A stretch of DNA of 64,000 nt from Gleimia coleocanis DSM 15436. Its GTDB lineage: Bacteria; Actinomycetota; Actinomycetes; Actinomycetales; Actinomycetaceae. The stretch spans positions 1-64,000 of the forward strand of contig NZ_DS999544.1 in assembly GCF_000159015.1 (NCBI RefSeq), written 5' to 3'. The position numbers and the translations under genes were made by a program. A model generated the notes under the pieces. That model was given only the letters and a program-made list of their open reading frames with translations, did not search any database and was not told where the DNA came from. Positions 36,901 through 44,826 of this stretch are shown in pieces (the first letter of the stretch is position 1; every line of letters starts with the position of its first letter).

Positions 36901-38348
36901 CTGATACTGATCCACTGCCGAAGGGAATCGTTTACACCCTGGGTGAAGATGCCCCAACCTGGGCGCACGTAAACCCAGAAACTGGTGTGATTACCGTATT
37001 CCCCGGTGCAGACGTGCCAGCTGGTGACGTACAGGTCCCAGTGAAAGCAACCTACCCAGATAAGTCCCAGGACGTTCTGAACGCGGTAGTTAAAGTAGCA
37101 GAAAACCAAGCAGAGAAAACCAACCCACAGTACCAGCCAGTCAAGGCAACTGTCGGCGAAGCAGTTCCTGCTAACCCAACGGTAACCACTGAAATCCCAG
37201 CGGGAACCCAAGTTACTGTAACCGGCGCGCCAGAAGTAGCCGGATTGACTGTTACTGCTGATGCTGCAACCGGTGCACTCACCGTAAACGCAACGGAACC
37301 AGGCGTAGACGCAACAGGAAATGGTGAAGAAAAGACTACTACCGCAACCGTCACCTGGACTTTCCCAGATGGCTCCACCGCGGTACGTGAAGTAACGGTA
37401 ACTGTTCCAGCTAAGGAAAAAGCACCGGAACCACCAGTAGACCCGAACCCACCCGTTAATCCAGAACCACCGGTAGGTCCAAACCCACCAGATAACCCAA
37501 CGCCACAACCACCAAAACCACAACCACACAAACAGAAGTACCCGGTAGCATATCCCGGTGAAACCCTGGAAACAGGTGCCACCCAGCCAGTCGTAAAACA
37601 CGAACTGCAAGCAGACAGCACCTGGACTCTAAAGCGTGAACCAGGACTACTTCCAGTTGGAACGAAAGTGACGGTAGTAGCGCCCTCGGAAATCAAAGAA
37701 AACTGGACCGTAACCGTAGCTGGGCAGGACGCGCCAGCCGGCGTGCAACCAGCCCTCACCGCCAGCGGATTCCGTTTCCGCATGGCCACCGTGGAAGCCA
37801 ACGACCCAGAATTCGGTGCCGTAACCGTGACCGCGCCAGCAAATGCAGCCACCGGTGAAACCAGCATCTTCGATGTTGCCTACACCTACCCAGACGGCAC
37901 CACCGACGTAACTCGCTTCGAAGTAAGCGCAGTCGCGAAGCCACAGGTAGACGACGGCAATGGGCAGCCAACTCCTCCGGACACCAACCCACAACCAAGC
38001 CCAGGAACCGGAGACAACACCGGAACCGGTGAAGGTACTGGAGAAGGCAACGGAACCGGTGAAGACAATGGTTCTGGCGACAACCAGCCAGGCACTGGTG
38101 ATGACGGCAAAAACGACCAAAAGCCAGGCGAACCAGTACCAGGAAAGTCTGAACCAGGTACGCAAAACCCAGGCCAACAGAAGCCAAATACGGTAGTTCC
38201 GGTTAAACCTAAGACCCCAGGCAAAGAAACTGGCAGTGCCAAGGGACTAGCGAACACTGGTGCGGATGCGCTTAGCGTAATGGGCGTAGCAACTCTACTA
38301 GCTTTGGCTGGTGCGGTTGCGATTCGCCAGCGTCGCCAGCGCTCATAA
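30987..38348 (+). CDS. Cell-wall-anchored bifunctional amylopullulanase
   Basis: Extracellular enzyme for starch and glycogen: an alpha-amylase and a pullulanase in one 2453-residue chain, like bifidobacterial amylopullulanases but longer. Order: signal peptide (1-40, cut after VHA); X25-type module; first GH13 domain with DIIVNH (from 282), nucleophile Asp418 in GFRIDTVKH, acid/base Glu452 in GEVYD, and Asp524 in GNHD; two more X25 modules (near 835 and 937, both with GC.W.P.C); a CBM48-like module (near 1171); second GH13 pullulanase domain with DQVFNH (1444), nucleophile Asp1517 in GFRFDLMG, Glu1554 in GEGW and Asp1682 in HDN; then Rib-like repeats, a Pro-rich stalk, and LANTG (2421-2425) with membrane helix and basic tail. 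Both catalytic sets are complete. GGAAAG precedes the ATG. Word A occurs at 33054 and 37681, word B at 36796. Confidence 0.93.
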   Translation: MKNKTTPPAPLGRRLGGATLAGLITLTLSVTPGITPVHAAGNAAFLVGDFQQEFGCSKDWDPACTNTRMQANATKHQLEVNVPAGKWNFKVALNGTWDKSFGNEGKDIPLVLKADTKILFTLDEGTGKVGIQLPDLGGAYDEATDQVLIQKPATHNGAGQQFYFVLTDRFNDSDKDNNQGGLTGTKLEHGYDPTDKAFYHGGDIKGITEKLDYLQNLGITAVWLSPSLKNKPVQGEGDQATAGYHGYWITDFEQIDPHLGTNEDLKALIDAAHARGMKVYFDIIVNHTADMVDYKEGNRTYRPLENYPYKDANGTPIDLAKLAGKPKSQWPTLDVNKSFPYTPKWIKESEKDTLKPAWLNDLTLYHHRGDNLWKGESVTYGDFASLDDLMTEHPDVVKGMVDIYKKWVDTGLDGFRIDTVKHVNKEFWVEWSKQINDYAQAKGKSDFFTFGEVYDADAGLLAPYLRETDMSAVLDFDFQAKAREWVNGADFSGRNLSAMYRADDLYTTPTSNAGFLPTFLGNHDMGRIGYFVGAGKDANAGAKAQLAHSLMYLTRGQPVVYYGDEQGFAGEGGDKDSRQDMFATQTADFLGEVKVDGKQIAATDQFDENSYMYRHIAELGKLRAAHPGLRNGAQLERWNETSTGVYAFSRVDRDQKVEYLVALNNAGEARTITPFALTGDAQFNKIYSSSEGVAPTVNSRNDGQVSLTIPAYGAVVYQATKPITAGELPEIKVTPNGGKLTGTAEITANTPGTHWSETSFAVRELGTSEWEHLGVDTGDNARVFHDIPASYPAGTVLEYRAVTVDAAGKKVADSGFGVVGVDLSSEVDPNALDNNFVTLPGTFNSELGCTGGASGDWDPACRAIQMDKDPVSGWYVKELEIPVGDHQYKIALAGTWKENYGVGGLNGDNSKFTVTGSPQKVKFYFDPKTKYFFNNLQHPEFTIPGNFGDALGCGNWKPECLVTLMRKEADGTYVFETDKIPAGDYQFKIADNLDWNGTNYGDPHGPDGNRFVRVEPNKTVRITFKDGVINVEQVNKVLLGEKEARAQWIDADTFAITYNQLDGRSLVDVEATLLINDAGGINVVGSQPQHTTKTVKLEPSALDNAQAQKWPHLRGHAIYRIPAGTELDRATVLRGSLKVLTSAGGEAIGLTRVQIPGVLDTLYANAAKPEHLGVSWNGENPTLKLWAPTAKNVKLQLWDNEAGTGNPTELAMTRADATGIWEVTGQADWKNRAYKYAVEVFVPNLDRVEMNYTTDPYSTGLTPGSTHSVILNLQDPELKPAGWDSLRIPEVPRAVDQTIYELHVRDFSITDKSVPEKFRGTYKAFTVKNSNGMQHLQRLADAGINSIHLLPTFDIATIPEPRETQSIPQITKPIADPASEQPQAAVAAVAGEDGFNWGYDPYHYQAPEGSYAVDPSARGRVLEYREMVAALANTGDNGLRLVADQVFNHLAESGQSAKAVFDKVVPGYYHRLNNDGRVETSTCCENLATEHAMMEKVMVDTVKMWARDYKVSGFRFDLMGHHSADNMKAIKAGLAELTLEKDGINGANIHMYGEGWNFGEIADNARFIQATQGQLDGTDIGTFNDRLRDGVMGGHHNGFDTSQGFGSGQFTNPNPDGGNNADYWALSRNADLVRLGMAGNLREYGWETTDGYRTGKDIKQGGRAAGYALEPGENVNYIDAHDNSTLYDLAVAKLPVNTSMADRVRYNTLQLATVTLGQSPSFWHGGTDLLRSKSLDRDSYNAGDHFNAIDWGRQKHNFGVGLPSYEKNEKDNHNWNKMRPLLRNTALKASPADLDKSHFMALDLLKLRKNTELMRLGSTELIKEKVKFPNQGAHFYGGMIAMHIDDTVGKDVDKKLDHVLVVINADTKTASWSFENLRGIEFKLNDIQKNSTADERVKETKWEAESGKVTIPALTVAVLYAEQKTMAEKHQPVYADQSVTRGVYPETLGNTEIPAGTVTKAGAAGQAPSAAADTDPLPKGIVYTLGEDAPTWAHVNPETGVITVFPGADVPAGDVQVPVKATYPDKSQDVLNAVVKVAENQAEKTNPQYQPVKATVGEAVPANPTVTTEIPAGTQVTVTGAPEVAGLTVTADAATGALTVNATEPGVDATGNGEEKTTTATVTWTFPDGSTAVREVTVTVPAKEKAPEPPVDPNPPVNPEPPVGPNPPDNPTPQPPKPQPHKQKYPVAYPGETLETGATQPVVKHELQADSTWTLKREPGLLPVGTKVTVVAPSEIKENWTVTVAGQDAPAGVQPALTASGFRFRMATVEANDPEFGAVTVTAPANAATGETSIFDVAYTYPDGTTDVTRFEVSAVAKPQVDDGNGQPTPPDTNPQPSPGTGDNTGTGEGTGEGNGTGEDNGSGDNQPGTGDDGKNDQKPGEPVPGKSEPGTQNPGQQKPNTVVPVKPKTPGKETGSAKGLANTGADALSVMGVATLLALAGAVAIRQRRQRS

Positions 38349-38374
38349 GGCGCGGACGCTAGTACCCTAACCCC

Positions 38375-38550
38375 CGAAGCGTAACACGCCGGGAACAACC
38401 CCAAAATAGCGGAGCGTAACACTCCTGACTCACTCAAGTCAGCGTGTTACGCTCCGCTATTTTGCATACGCTTTCAAGAAGCTGGACTTCCTGAGGTGAG
38501 TTACGCTTCAAAGAAAACAGGGGAAAGAAAAAGGAATCGGAGAGTTACGC
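38375..38550. repeat. Cluster of five word-B copies incl. terminator hairpin
   Basis: After the amylopullulanase stop there are word-B copies at about 38378, 38411, 38445 (reverse), 38496 (reverse) and 38537 (reverse). The second and third form a hairpin at 38403-38463: AAAATAGCGGAGCGTAACAC pairs with GTGTTACGCTCCGCTATTTT, bounded by ACT/AGT, ending in TTTT, which is a plausible terminator. The remaining 254-base gap holds nothing else but the next gene's promoter. Confidence 0.75.
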
Positions 38551-38589
38551 TTCGGGAAAAGAAAACGAATTTCTGGAGGACGAAACCGG

Positions 38590-38595
38590 TAAACT
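38590..38595 (+). promoter_or_regulatory. -10 element for a probable leaderless transcript
   Basis: TAAACT ends seven bases before the ATG at 38603, with no ribosome-binding site at normal distance. Confidence 0.4.
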
Positions 38596-38602
38596 CAACA
38601 AT

Positions 38603-39445
38603 ATGAATGAAACAGTATGGGATGAAAACGCACCAGAAAACGCTTTTGAAAAAGCCACCGCCGAATACTCGGCACTGCGTCCCGACTACCCATACGAATC
38701 AGTCCTAGCAGCACTACAAGGACCAAACCAAAACCTTCTAACCACACAAACCCTTACCGTCGCAGATATTGGGGCTGGAACCGGGAAACTTAGTGCACAG
38801 CTGACCGCCCTCGTGAAAAACCTAACCGCCGTGGAACCCGCGCACGCCATGCGCACCCAATGTGACACCTACCTACGCGCCCAAACCCACCCAAACAACC
38901 CGAAAAACTGGGAAATCCTTGACGGAACCGCAGAAAAAACCGGGCTGCCAAACCAGTCGCAAGACGTCATCACCTACGCGCAATGCTGGCACTGGGTAGA
39001 ACCCGAAGCCGCCGCTAAAGAAGCCAAACGCATCCTCAAACCCGGCGGCCACATCGCAATCCTCTACAACCAAATGGACGTGACAATACCGTGGGTGCAA
39101 CGACTCAGCCGCATCATGCGTTCAGGAGATATTCACTCGCACGACAAACCCCCGCGCATGACCACCACCTACCATGATCCGAAAACCGGATATCCAACCG
39201 GCGAATCAGTGAATCTGTTTACAGAATTCAGCCTCCACCAAGCGCGTTTCAGCGTTGAAATGGCGCCACAGCAGGTGCTGGGACTAGGGCGGACCCGTTC
39301 ATCCTACCTTAAATCAACCGCGAAAAACCGCGAAAAAATGCAGGAAAACCTGCGCTGGTACCTGTATGAACACTTGGGATACCAGCCGGGGGAAACAATC
39401 AGTATCCCGTATTACACTCTGACTTGGATGGCGAACGTTCGCTGA
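38603..39445 (+). CDS. Class I SAM-dependent methyltransferase (Methyltransf_11 type)
   Basis: The 280-residue protein has the SAM motif I VADIGAGTGKLSAQL, acidic motif II in TAVEPAHAM, and post-motif LKPGGHIAILYNQMD. The preceding FEKATAEYSALRPDYP resembles small-molecule methyltransferases of the UbiE/TAM-like group often found in Actinobacteria. Substrate cannot be assigned. It is monocistronic, preceded by word-B copies and an apparently leaderless promoter. Confidence 0.8.
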   Translation: MNETVWDENAPENAFEKATAEYSALRPDYPYESVLAALQGPNQNLLTTQTLTVADIGAGTGKLSAQLTALVKNLTAVEPAHAMRTQCDTYLRAQTHPNNPKNWEILDGTAEKTGLPNQSQDVITYAQCWHWVEPEAAAKEAKRILKPGGHIAILYNQMDVTIPWVQRLSRIMRSGDIHSHDKPPRMTTTYHDPKTGYPTGESVNLFTEFSLHQARFSVEMAPQQVLGLGRTRSSYLKSTAKNREKMQENLRWYLYEHLGYQPGETISIPYYTLTWMANVR

Positions 39446-39532
39446 AAACTACGGTTAGCTTTGGTATGCTCAAAAATCGTAATAAATATTAAGAATGAGC
39501 TCTATAACGGGTTTACATAAGATCGGAAGAGC

Positions 39533-40864
39533 ATGCCAAAACATAACCCACGGGTAATCCTAGTCATCGGGCTGGCACTATTTGCCCTCTACTTCGGAGC
39601 CGGCAACCTCATCTTCCCAGTCATGCTAGGCGCGGAAGCAGGAAACAGCCTCACTCCCGCCATGATCGGGCTAATCTTCACCGCCGTAGTCCTGCCAGTC
39701 CTTTCCCTACTAGCGTTAGCAACCGCCAGTGGAGGCATCACCGGCATCGCCAGCCGCATCGGAAAAATCCCCGGACTGCTATTTACCTCCGTCATTTTCC
39801 TCTCTACCGGTATGCTCTACGCAATTCCTCGTGTAGCCACCGTCAGCTTCGAAATGGCAGTGAAACCAGTACTCACGCTCATCAATAAGCCAATGGCGGA
39901 TTCCGTAGTAACGGTTCCCCTGTACATGCTGTTCTTCCTAACCCTCGCAACGATTCTGACGATTCGCCCCGGTAAAATGACACAGGTTATCGGCGGGTGG
40001 CTCACCCCAGCTTTACTAGCACTGCTCACCATTCTCATCATCGGCGTTATCTGGGTGCAACCGGTAGTAAACGTTGAACCGGCGGGAGATTTCGCAACCG
40101 CGCCACTAGCATCCGGTTTGGTGCAGGGCTATTTCACGATGGACGCGATTGCTTCCCTGGTTTTCGGAGCGATTGTGATCGACGCTTTCCGCCGTCGCGG
40201 CTACACTAACGACCAGCAGATTTTTGGTGGGGTAGCACTTTCTGGTGTGGTTGCTGGGTTGGCATTGGCGCTGGTTTACGTGGGCCTGGCAGAAGTCGGG
40301 CAGCGCGCAGTTATCGAGGGCGAAACCAATGGTGCTCAAGTTCTAGCGAATGCTGCCACCGCTATTTTTGGTTCTTACGGTCAGGTGCTGTTTGGCTTTA
40401 TTGTGCTGCTAGCCTGCCTCACCACTACGGTTGGTTTGCTTTCTGCTTCGGTAAAGTACTTCTCTCAGCTGATTCCACACGTTAGTGAAACTCAGGTACT
40501 GGTGGTACACCTGCTGGTTTCTTACATCTTGGCAAATCTGGGTTTAAGCGCAATCTTGGGGTTCGTAGCACCACTGAACCAGTTGATTTACCCGGTGGTT
40601 ATAGCCATCGTAGTGGTTACCCTTTTGGAAGCATTCTTTGACTTCCCATTCAACTGGTCTTACCGGACTACTGCGGGTTTAGCAGCGTCAGTGGCCTTAT
40701 TTGAAGCCCTGTGGTCAACGCAGTTTGCAGTCTTTGCGGGTTTCCGTGATTGGTTGGATTACCTACCTGCGGGGCCGCTGCATTTGCCTTGGATTGCTCC
40801 GGCACTTGTTGGTTTAGCAGTGGGGGTTTTTGTAGACCACCGGCTTTCCAAACGCGAAGCGTAA
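39533..40864 (+). CDS. brnQ: Branched-chain amino acid transport protein BrnQ
   Basis: Sodium-coupled importer of leucine, isoleucine and valine (LIVCS family). The 443 residues have about 12 membrane helices and the family N terminus LALFALYFGAGNLIFPVMLG, plus GYFTMDAIASLVFG and TTTVGLLSASVKYF blocks. GGAAGAG sits directly before the ATG. The final codons read CGC GAA GCG TAA inside a word-B copy, so the stop codon and last two residues are supplied by the repeat. A downstream word-B inverted pair probably terminates it. Confidence 0.92.
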   Translation: MPKHNPRVILVIGLALFALYFGAGNLIFPVMLGAEAGNSLTPAMIGLIFTAVVLPVLSLLALATASGGITGIASRIGKIPGLLFTSVIFLSTGMLYAIPRVATVSFEMAVKPVLTLINKPMADSVVTVPLYMLFFLTLATILTIRPGKMTQVIGGWLTPALLALLTILIIGVIWVQPVVNVEPAGDFATAPLASGLVQGYFTMDAIASLVFGAIVIDAFRRRGYTNDQQIFGGVALSGVVAGLALALVYVGLAEVGQRAVIEGETNGAQVLANAATAIFGSYGQVLFGFIVLLACLTTTVGLLSASVKYFSQLIPHVSETQVLVVHLLVSYILANLGLSAILGFVAPLNQLIYPVVIAIVVVTLLEAFFDFPFNWSYRTTAGLAASVALFEALWSTQFAVFAGFRDWLDYLPAGPLHLPWIAPALVGLAVGVFVDHRLSKREA

Positions 40865-41012
40865 CACGCCGCAAAACCTGAAAGGTACCACGCTGAGATT
40901 GGAAAACCGTTGAAGCGTAACACGCAAGACAGGTTTCAGCGTCGAAAAACTAATTAATAAAGCGGAGCGTAACACGCCGCAGATGAGTATCTGGGCGTGT
41001 TACGCTCCGCTT
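40856..41012. repeat. Word-B cluster between BrnQ and CPBP genes, with hairpin
   Basis: Word-B copies lie at 40856-40870 (containing the BrnQ stop), about 40911, and an inverted pair at 40960-41012: AAGCGGAGCGTAACACGCC with its exact complement, extended inside by CAGAT/ATCTG. The pair lies between convergent genes and can serve as a terminator for both. The reverse-strand gene stop is at 41011, inside the right arm. Confidence 0.8.
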
Positions 41013-41820
41013 AAAGAATCACCAAAAAAGCAGTGAAAAAAAGGAACTGCGCTAAAACAGCTGCCCACAAAGACGCAAACATTCGACGCAATCCAAAAGC
41101 TGGGAAAGTTAAGAAAACCCCCGCTAACAGCATGAAAAGCGCATTAGAAGAAGAATCAGCAGTAGCTGCAATTGGAATCATCCAAAAGAAAGTCAAAATC
41201 GCTGACGCCAGCAGCGGCCAACGTTGACGCTTAGTAAACCGCCGCACCTCAGCAACCACTAAACCACGTAACAAATACTCCTGCGCCAACGCTAACATCC
41301 ACGCTGCGAAAGTACCTGCTAGGACGCCCTCCAGAGTAATCTCCAAATTCGAAAGCGAAACAATAAAGACCATCGCCACCGCGAAAATCACCAGCATGCC
41401 AGCTAGCCACCACAAACGGGAAACCCGCGGCTGAATATTAATCTCAAACATGGGCTCAGGCTCATGTGAAAGCGCCGAAGCAAAAAACAAGTCATCGTAC
41501 GTATCCAAAGGTGGTGCCACAATCGGAGCTTTCCCACCCAAACGCGGGGAAACATACTCAGGTTCTTGCCACACCACGTACTCTAAACCTCGCCGGTGAA
41601 TTAGAAAACGCGTCAGCAGAATACAAACCAGTGCCGGGATAGCCACCTGCGTAATCGAAGTAATCGGATCATGCAGTTTAGAAAGTGCGGGAACATCCTG
41701 GTCCGTGAACCAGACAGAAAGAAAAAGCCCCACTCCAGCACACAAAATGGTTACCGCGTACACCAGAAAAAATTCTGCCGCGACACGGAAAATACCATTA
41801 CGTTGCGGAGTGGGGATCAT
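41011..41820 (-). CDS. CPBP (CAAX/Abi-type) intramembrane protease-like protein
   Basis: The 269-residue protein has about seven helices and the CPBP-like block ALAQEYLLRGLVVAEVRRF. In active members this block is EExxxR; here the pair is QE, so one catalytic Glu is missing and activity is doubtful. The later FWMIPIAA segment lacks the usual FxxxH, another sign. It follows CcdA by eight bases in the same operon. Its last codons overlap the word-B hairpin. The family is a good fold match, the function is open. Confidence 0.6.
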   Translation of the reverse strand: MIPTPQRNGIFRVAAEFFLVYAVTILCAGVGLFLSVWFTDQDVPALSKLHDPITSITQVAIPALVCILLTRFLIHRRGLEYVVWQEPEYVSPRLGGKAPIVAPPLDTYDDLFFASALSHEPEPMFEINIQPRVSRLWWLAGMLVIFAVAMVFIVSLSNLEITLEGVLAGTFAAWMLALAQEYLLRGLVVAEVRRFTKRQRWPLLASAILTFFWMIPIAATADSSSNALFMLLAGVFLTFPAFGLRRMFASLWAAVLAQFLFFTAFLVIL

Positions 41821-41828
41821 TTCCTACC

Positions 41829-42701
41829 TCACTTTGAGGACTTAAACTTTAATACTACTAAAGCTAGGATAACCCCAAAGAGAGCGACAAATAACCAACC
41901 CGGAACAGCGGCGAAAGCTCCTGCGACGGAACTTTCCAACTGAATCTGCTGTTCGCCGGACAGGATGGATGGCAAGCCTACGTGACCGTTGAATACCATC
42001 AAAATCAGGCCAAGGATTATGAAAATCGTACCCGAAACCACGTTCATAACCGTGGTCCAACGGCCGAAAATCTGCAGTGGGCGTGGACGCAGCCAAACAC
42101 GCTGGTTGCCACCCAAAGAATCCCACAACAGAGCCAGTAAAGCTACGGGGAATGCCATGCCTAAGCCGTACCAGACCATCAGCATGATTCCGCCGAATAC
42201 GGAGCCATTCAAAGAACCATAGGCTAAAACCGCGCCAAGGATCGGGCCGGAACAGCCAACCCCAGCCAGCGCGTACCCCAAGCCCAGCAGAAAAACAGCC
42301 AGTGCGGAAGGAGCAGAGTTGGCAGATTCAGTTTCCGAGGACGGGTCGCTAGCTGCCACCGCAGGAGCAGAAGTTGTACGAGTCATCAAGGAGGAAGCAA
42401 ACTTAGGCACTGGGAAAGCCAGTGAGAAAATCTGCATCACACCCAGGATGAGAACTAAAGCCCCGGCAACTACAGAGAAAGTAGTGGAGTTAGTGCGGAG
42501 GAAAACACCGAATGAACCAGCAAAAGCTCCGAAAGGCAGTAGCGCTAAAATCACGCCCACCGCAAAAACCGCGGTACGAGCCAACAGTACGCGACTGGAA
42601 GAGAAAGCGTACGCAAAGAAGGAGGGGAGCAACATAGCCGCACAGGGTGCGAAAAGGGTTAATGCCCCGCCTAGAAAGGCAATCAGAGCTGAAACTTGCA
42701 T
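41829..42701 (-). CDS. ccdA: Cytochrome c biogenesis/thiol-disulfide transporter CcdA
   Basis: Membrane protein that carries reducing power across the membrane to extracytoplasmic thiol enzymes. The 290-residue chain has six to seven helices with the two redox cysteines in place: Cys20 in LFAPCAAMLLPSF and Cys150 in GVGCSGPI. A polar Ala/Ser-rich loop (about 105-132) lengthens it. It starts two bases after the DsbA-like gene, forming a thiol-redox pair, while no cytochrome c genes are in the window. Confidence 0.88.
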   Translation of the reverse strand: MQVSALIAFLGGALTLFAPCAAMLLPSFFAYAFSSSRVLLARTAVFAVGVILALLPFGAFAGSFGVFLRTNSTTFSVVAGALVLILGVMQIFSLAFPVPKFASSLMTRTTSAPAVAASDPSSETESANSAPSALAVFLLGLGYALAGVGCSGPILGAVLAYGSLNGSVFGGIMLMVWYGLGMAFPVALLALLWDSLGGNQRVWLRPRPLQIFGRWTTVMNVVSGTIFIILGLILMVFNGHVGLPSILSGEQQIQLESSVAGAFAAVPGWLFVALFGVILALVVLKFKSSK

Positions 42702-42703
42702 TA

Positions 42704-43531
42704 TTACTTAGCTTCCACTGCCTGCTGGTTAATGGTGTTAATGAAGTACTCGGTAGGGTACGCGCCAGAAACAACTGCGTTGTTAATGATGAAGAATGGC
42801 GTACCAGTCAGACCCAGCTTTTCACGCGCATGCTGAGTTTCAGCCTGCACAGCCTGAACGATTTCGTCAGATTCTAAAGCCTTTTCGAAAGCGGACAGGT
42901 TTTCTACACCCGCCTGCTTAGCGATATCCAGAACTAGTTCCTTAGTGTAGTTAGGGTGGTTGCCGTTAGCAGTTTGAGCGAAAGCCTTATCAACGAACTC
43001 CCAGAACTTACCCTGCTGAGCGGCAGCACGCGCCCCCTGGTGAGCCAGCTGAGAATTGTAGTTAGGGAAGATAACCATATCGCGGAATTCCAGGCGTAGC
43101 TTACCTTCATCAACTAGTTTCTTCAGCGCAGGGTGAGTGTTCGTATTGAAAACTCCACACATTGGGCAAGAGAAATCTTCGTAGGAAACCAGTACAACTG
43201 GAGCGTCTGGGGAGCCCAGGGAACGCAGGTCGTCCTTATCGCGGTGAATCTCAGCTGCCATGAGCTTCAAAACTTCAGGGTCAGTCTGGCTTGGAGAATA
43301 ATCCTGGCCAGCAACTAAGTTAGGGTCAGCCACAGGAGCATCCTTAGATTCGGCAGACATTTCAGTCTTTTCAGCAGTCATAGCGGCAGTGCTAGGGGGC
43401 TTCTGAGAAGTCATTTCAGCAGAAGATTTACCAAAATGCATACCCATGTAAAAGGCAATAATAATAGCTAAAACGGCAGCTACAGCTACCAAAATCAGTT
43501 GTAAACGCTTATTAGTTTCCATAAAAAGCAT
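42704..43531 (-). CDS. Membrane-anchored DsbA-like thioredoxin-fold protein
   Basis: Extracytoplasmic thiol-disulfide oxidoreductase. From the ATG at 43531 it has 275 residues: an N-terminal signal anchor (LILVAVAAVLAIIIAFYMGM), a polar linker, then a DsbA/Thioredoxin_4 domain with CPMC (122-125) and the cis-Pro TGTPFF. Start is uncertain (ATG 43522 is also possible; the frame stays open to 43570), and no clear ribosome-binding site exists. The CcdA gene follows two bases later, suggesting that CcdA keeps it reduced or recycles it. Confidence 0.85.
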   Translation of the reverse strand: MLFMETNKRLQLILVAVAAVLAIIIAFYMGMHFGKSSAEMTSQKPPSTAAMTAEKTEMSAESKDAPVADPNLVAGQDYSPSQTDPEVLKLMAAEIHRDKDDLRSLGSPDAPVVLVSYEDFSCPMCGVFNTNTHPALKKLVDEGKLRLEFRDMVIFPNYNSQLAHQGARAAAQQGKFWEFVDKAFAQTANGNHPNYTKELVLDIAKQAGVENLSAFEKALESDEIVQAVQAETQHAREKLGLTGTPFFIINNAVVSGAYPTEYFINTINQQAVEAK

Positions 43532-43573
43532 ATTTTCACAGAATCCGCGTGCACGCACCCGGACGACCAAAAT

Positions 43574-44569
43574 TTAGACTAAGTCACGTTTTTGCAGATT
43601 ATTAAGTGCAAACCAACCTAGCGGGGCGCGTACATAAAAAGTTACTAACCGGAAAGTTAAAGTCGCTGAAATTGCGATAGATGCGGAGATATGGGCAATC
43701 CGTAAACCTGCTACTAAAGCGCCCTCGACTGGGCCAATCCCACCCGGAGCCGGCACCGCTGAACCCACGGAAGTCGCTACCAAATATGTCACTGCCAAAG
43801 TGGTTAAAGTAAGCCGCTGATTAAAAGCCAACAGGGTCGCACCAAAAGCTGCCACGTAGGAAACTGTCGTTAAAATATTGCCGAACACGCCTAAAACCAA
43901 GCGCTTCGGGGAAGTCAAAACCCAACGAAAATGCGTCACTGACTGCGTCCAAGTTGGCTCAATACGCACCCAAACCCACTGGCGTAAACGTGGGAAAACC
44001 CCTAAAACACCGGCAAAAATAGCTATAACAACAACACTAATTGCCACCGCTTTACCTGGGAAAGAAACCCCTGTGGAATAGTCGGTGATGAAAATAATTA
44101 CTGCCAGTAAAACCACTGTGGAAATAAACTGCGTGACCTGCACGATTGTTACGGTAGCTGCTGCTGTGACCGCTGAGATTCGTTGCTTCGTGAGGAAACG
44201 CAGGTTAAGGGCAGCTGGGCCGATTCCTGCAGGCGCCACCAGCGTGACTACTGACGCTGCCACCTGCGTTAAAATCACGTCCCACAGGTGCAATTTTTGG
44301 TTAGAAAATGCGACCAGCGGAATTGCGGCACCCACGTAGCTTAAGAGGGCGAATCCGAAGGCGGCGAGTAGCCAGAGGGGATTGGCATTCTCGAGGGCGG
44401 TTTGCAAAATCTCGAAGTCCAAAGAAACGTAGAGGTAAATGCCGATGCCAACCGCGAAAACCAGCATGATAGCGGTTTTAACCCGGGCTACGTTAAGAGA
44501 CTTAACGAAGGTCCCGGACTTAGATAAAGCCTGGGACCAGCTGGGCGGGTTGGTGAAAGGAAACGGCAT
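43574..44569 (-). CDS. Lysylphosphatidylglycerol synthase TM-region / UPF0104 flippase-like protein
   Basis: Integral membrane protein of the MprF-transmembrane (UPF0104) family, which moves or modifies lipids. The 330 residues from the ATG at 44569 have about eight helices and the family signature VGSAVPAPGGIGPVEGALVAGL. The open frame extends to 44836 but that part crosses four word-B copies and looks non-coding. TAAACT lies seven bases upstream of the ATG, suggesting a leaderless transcript. It ends 42 bases before the DsbA-like gene and may be cotranscribed. Confidence 0.8.
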   Translation of the reverse strand: MPFPFTNPPSWSQALSKSGTFVKSLNVARVKTAIMLVFAVGIGIYLYVSLDFEILQTALENANPLWLLAAFGFALLSYVGAAIPLVAFSNQKLHLWDVILTQVAASVVTLVAPAGIGPAALNLRFLTKQRISAVTAAATVTIVQVTQFISTVVLLAVIIFITDYSTGVSFPGKAVAISVVVIAIFAGVLGVFPRLRQWVWVRIEPTWTQSVTHFRWVLTSPKRLVLGVFGNILTTVSYVAAFGATLLAFNQRLTLTTLAVTYLVATSVGSAVPAPGGIGPVEGALVAGLRIAHISASIAISATLTFRLVTFYVRAPLGWFALNNLQKRDLV

Positions 44570-44576
44570 AGTAATT

Positions 44577-44582
44577 AGTTTA
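44577..44582 (-). promoter_or_regulatory. -10 element for a probable leaderless transcript
   Basis: TAAACT on the reverse strand ends seven bases before the ATG at 44569; no ribosome-binding site is present. Confidence 0.4.
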
Positions 44583-44632
44583 GGGTTACAGGTAGAGAAT
44601 CTACTATCGGCGCGCCCTAGGGAGATTCTGAA

Positions 44633-44733
44633 CCCGAAGCGTAACACGCCGCACCGGCGTACCGTAACACGCGCACCCGGATTTTGCCGAAGCGTAACAC
44701 GCCAAATCCGCGAAGCGTAACACTCCTGAGAGG
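44633..44733 (+). repeat. Four direct copies of word B
   Basis: GAAGCGTAACACGCC at about 44634, a CCGTAACACGC variant at 44658, GAAGCGTAACACGCC at 44688 and GAAGCGTAACACTCC at 44712 are all in the same orientation, with irregular 23-30-base spacing. They lie between divergent genes and do not form a hairpin. Confidence 0.75.
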
Positions 44734-44826
44734 AAACCGACACCGGCTCGCCCTCGAAAAAGGTGGAAACCCTGGCAACGACCAAGTAGGCTGATTTGAG
44801 AACTGTAATAAAAGAAAAGAGAAAAA

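Noticed and set aside
36390-37610. 406-codon reverse open frame within the amylopullulanase gene
   Set aside because: Trp/Phe/Cys-rich shadow of Pro/Thr-rich coding sequence with no domain signature.
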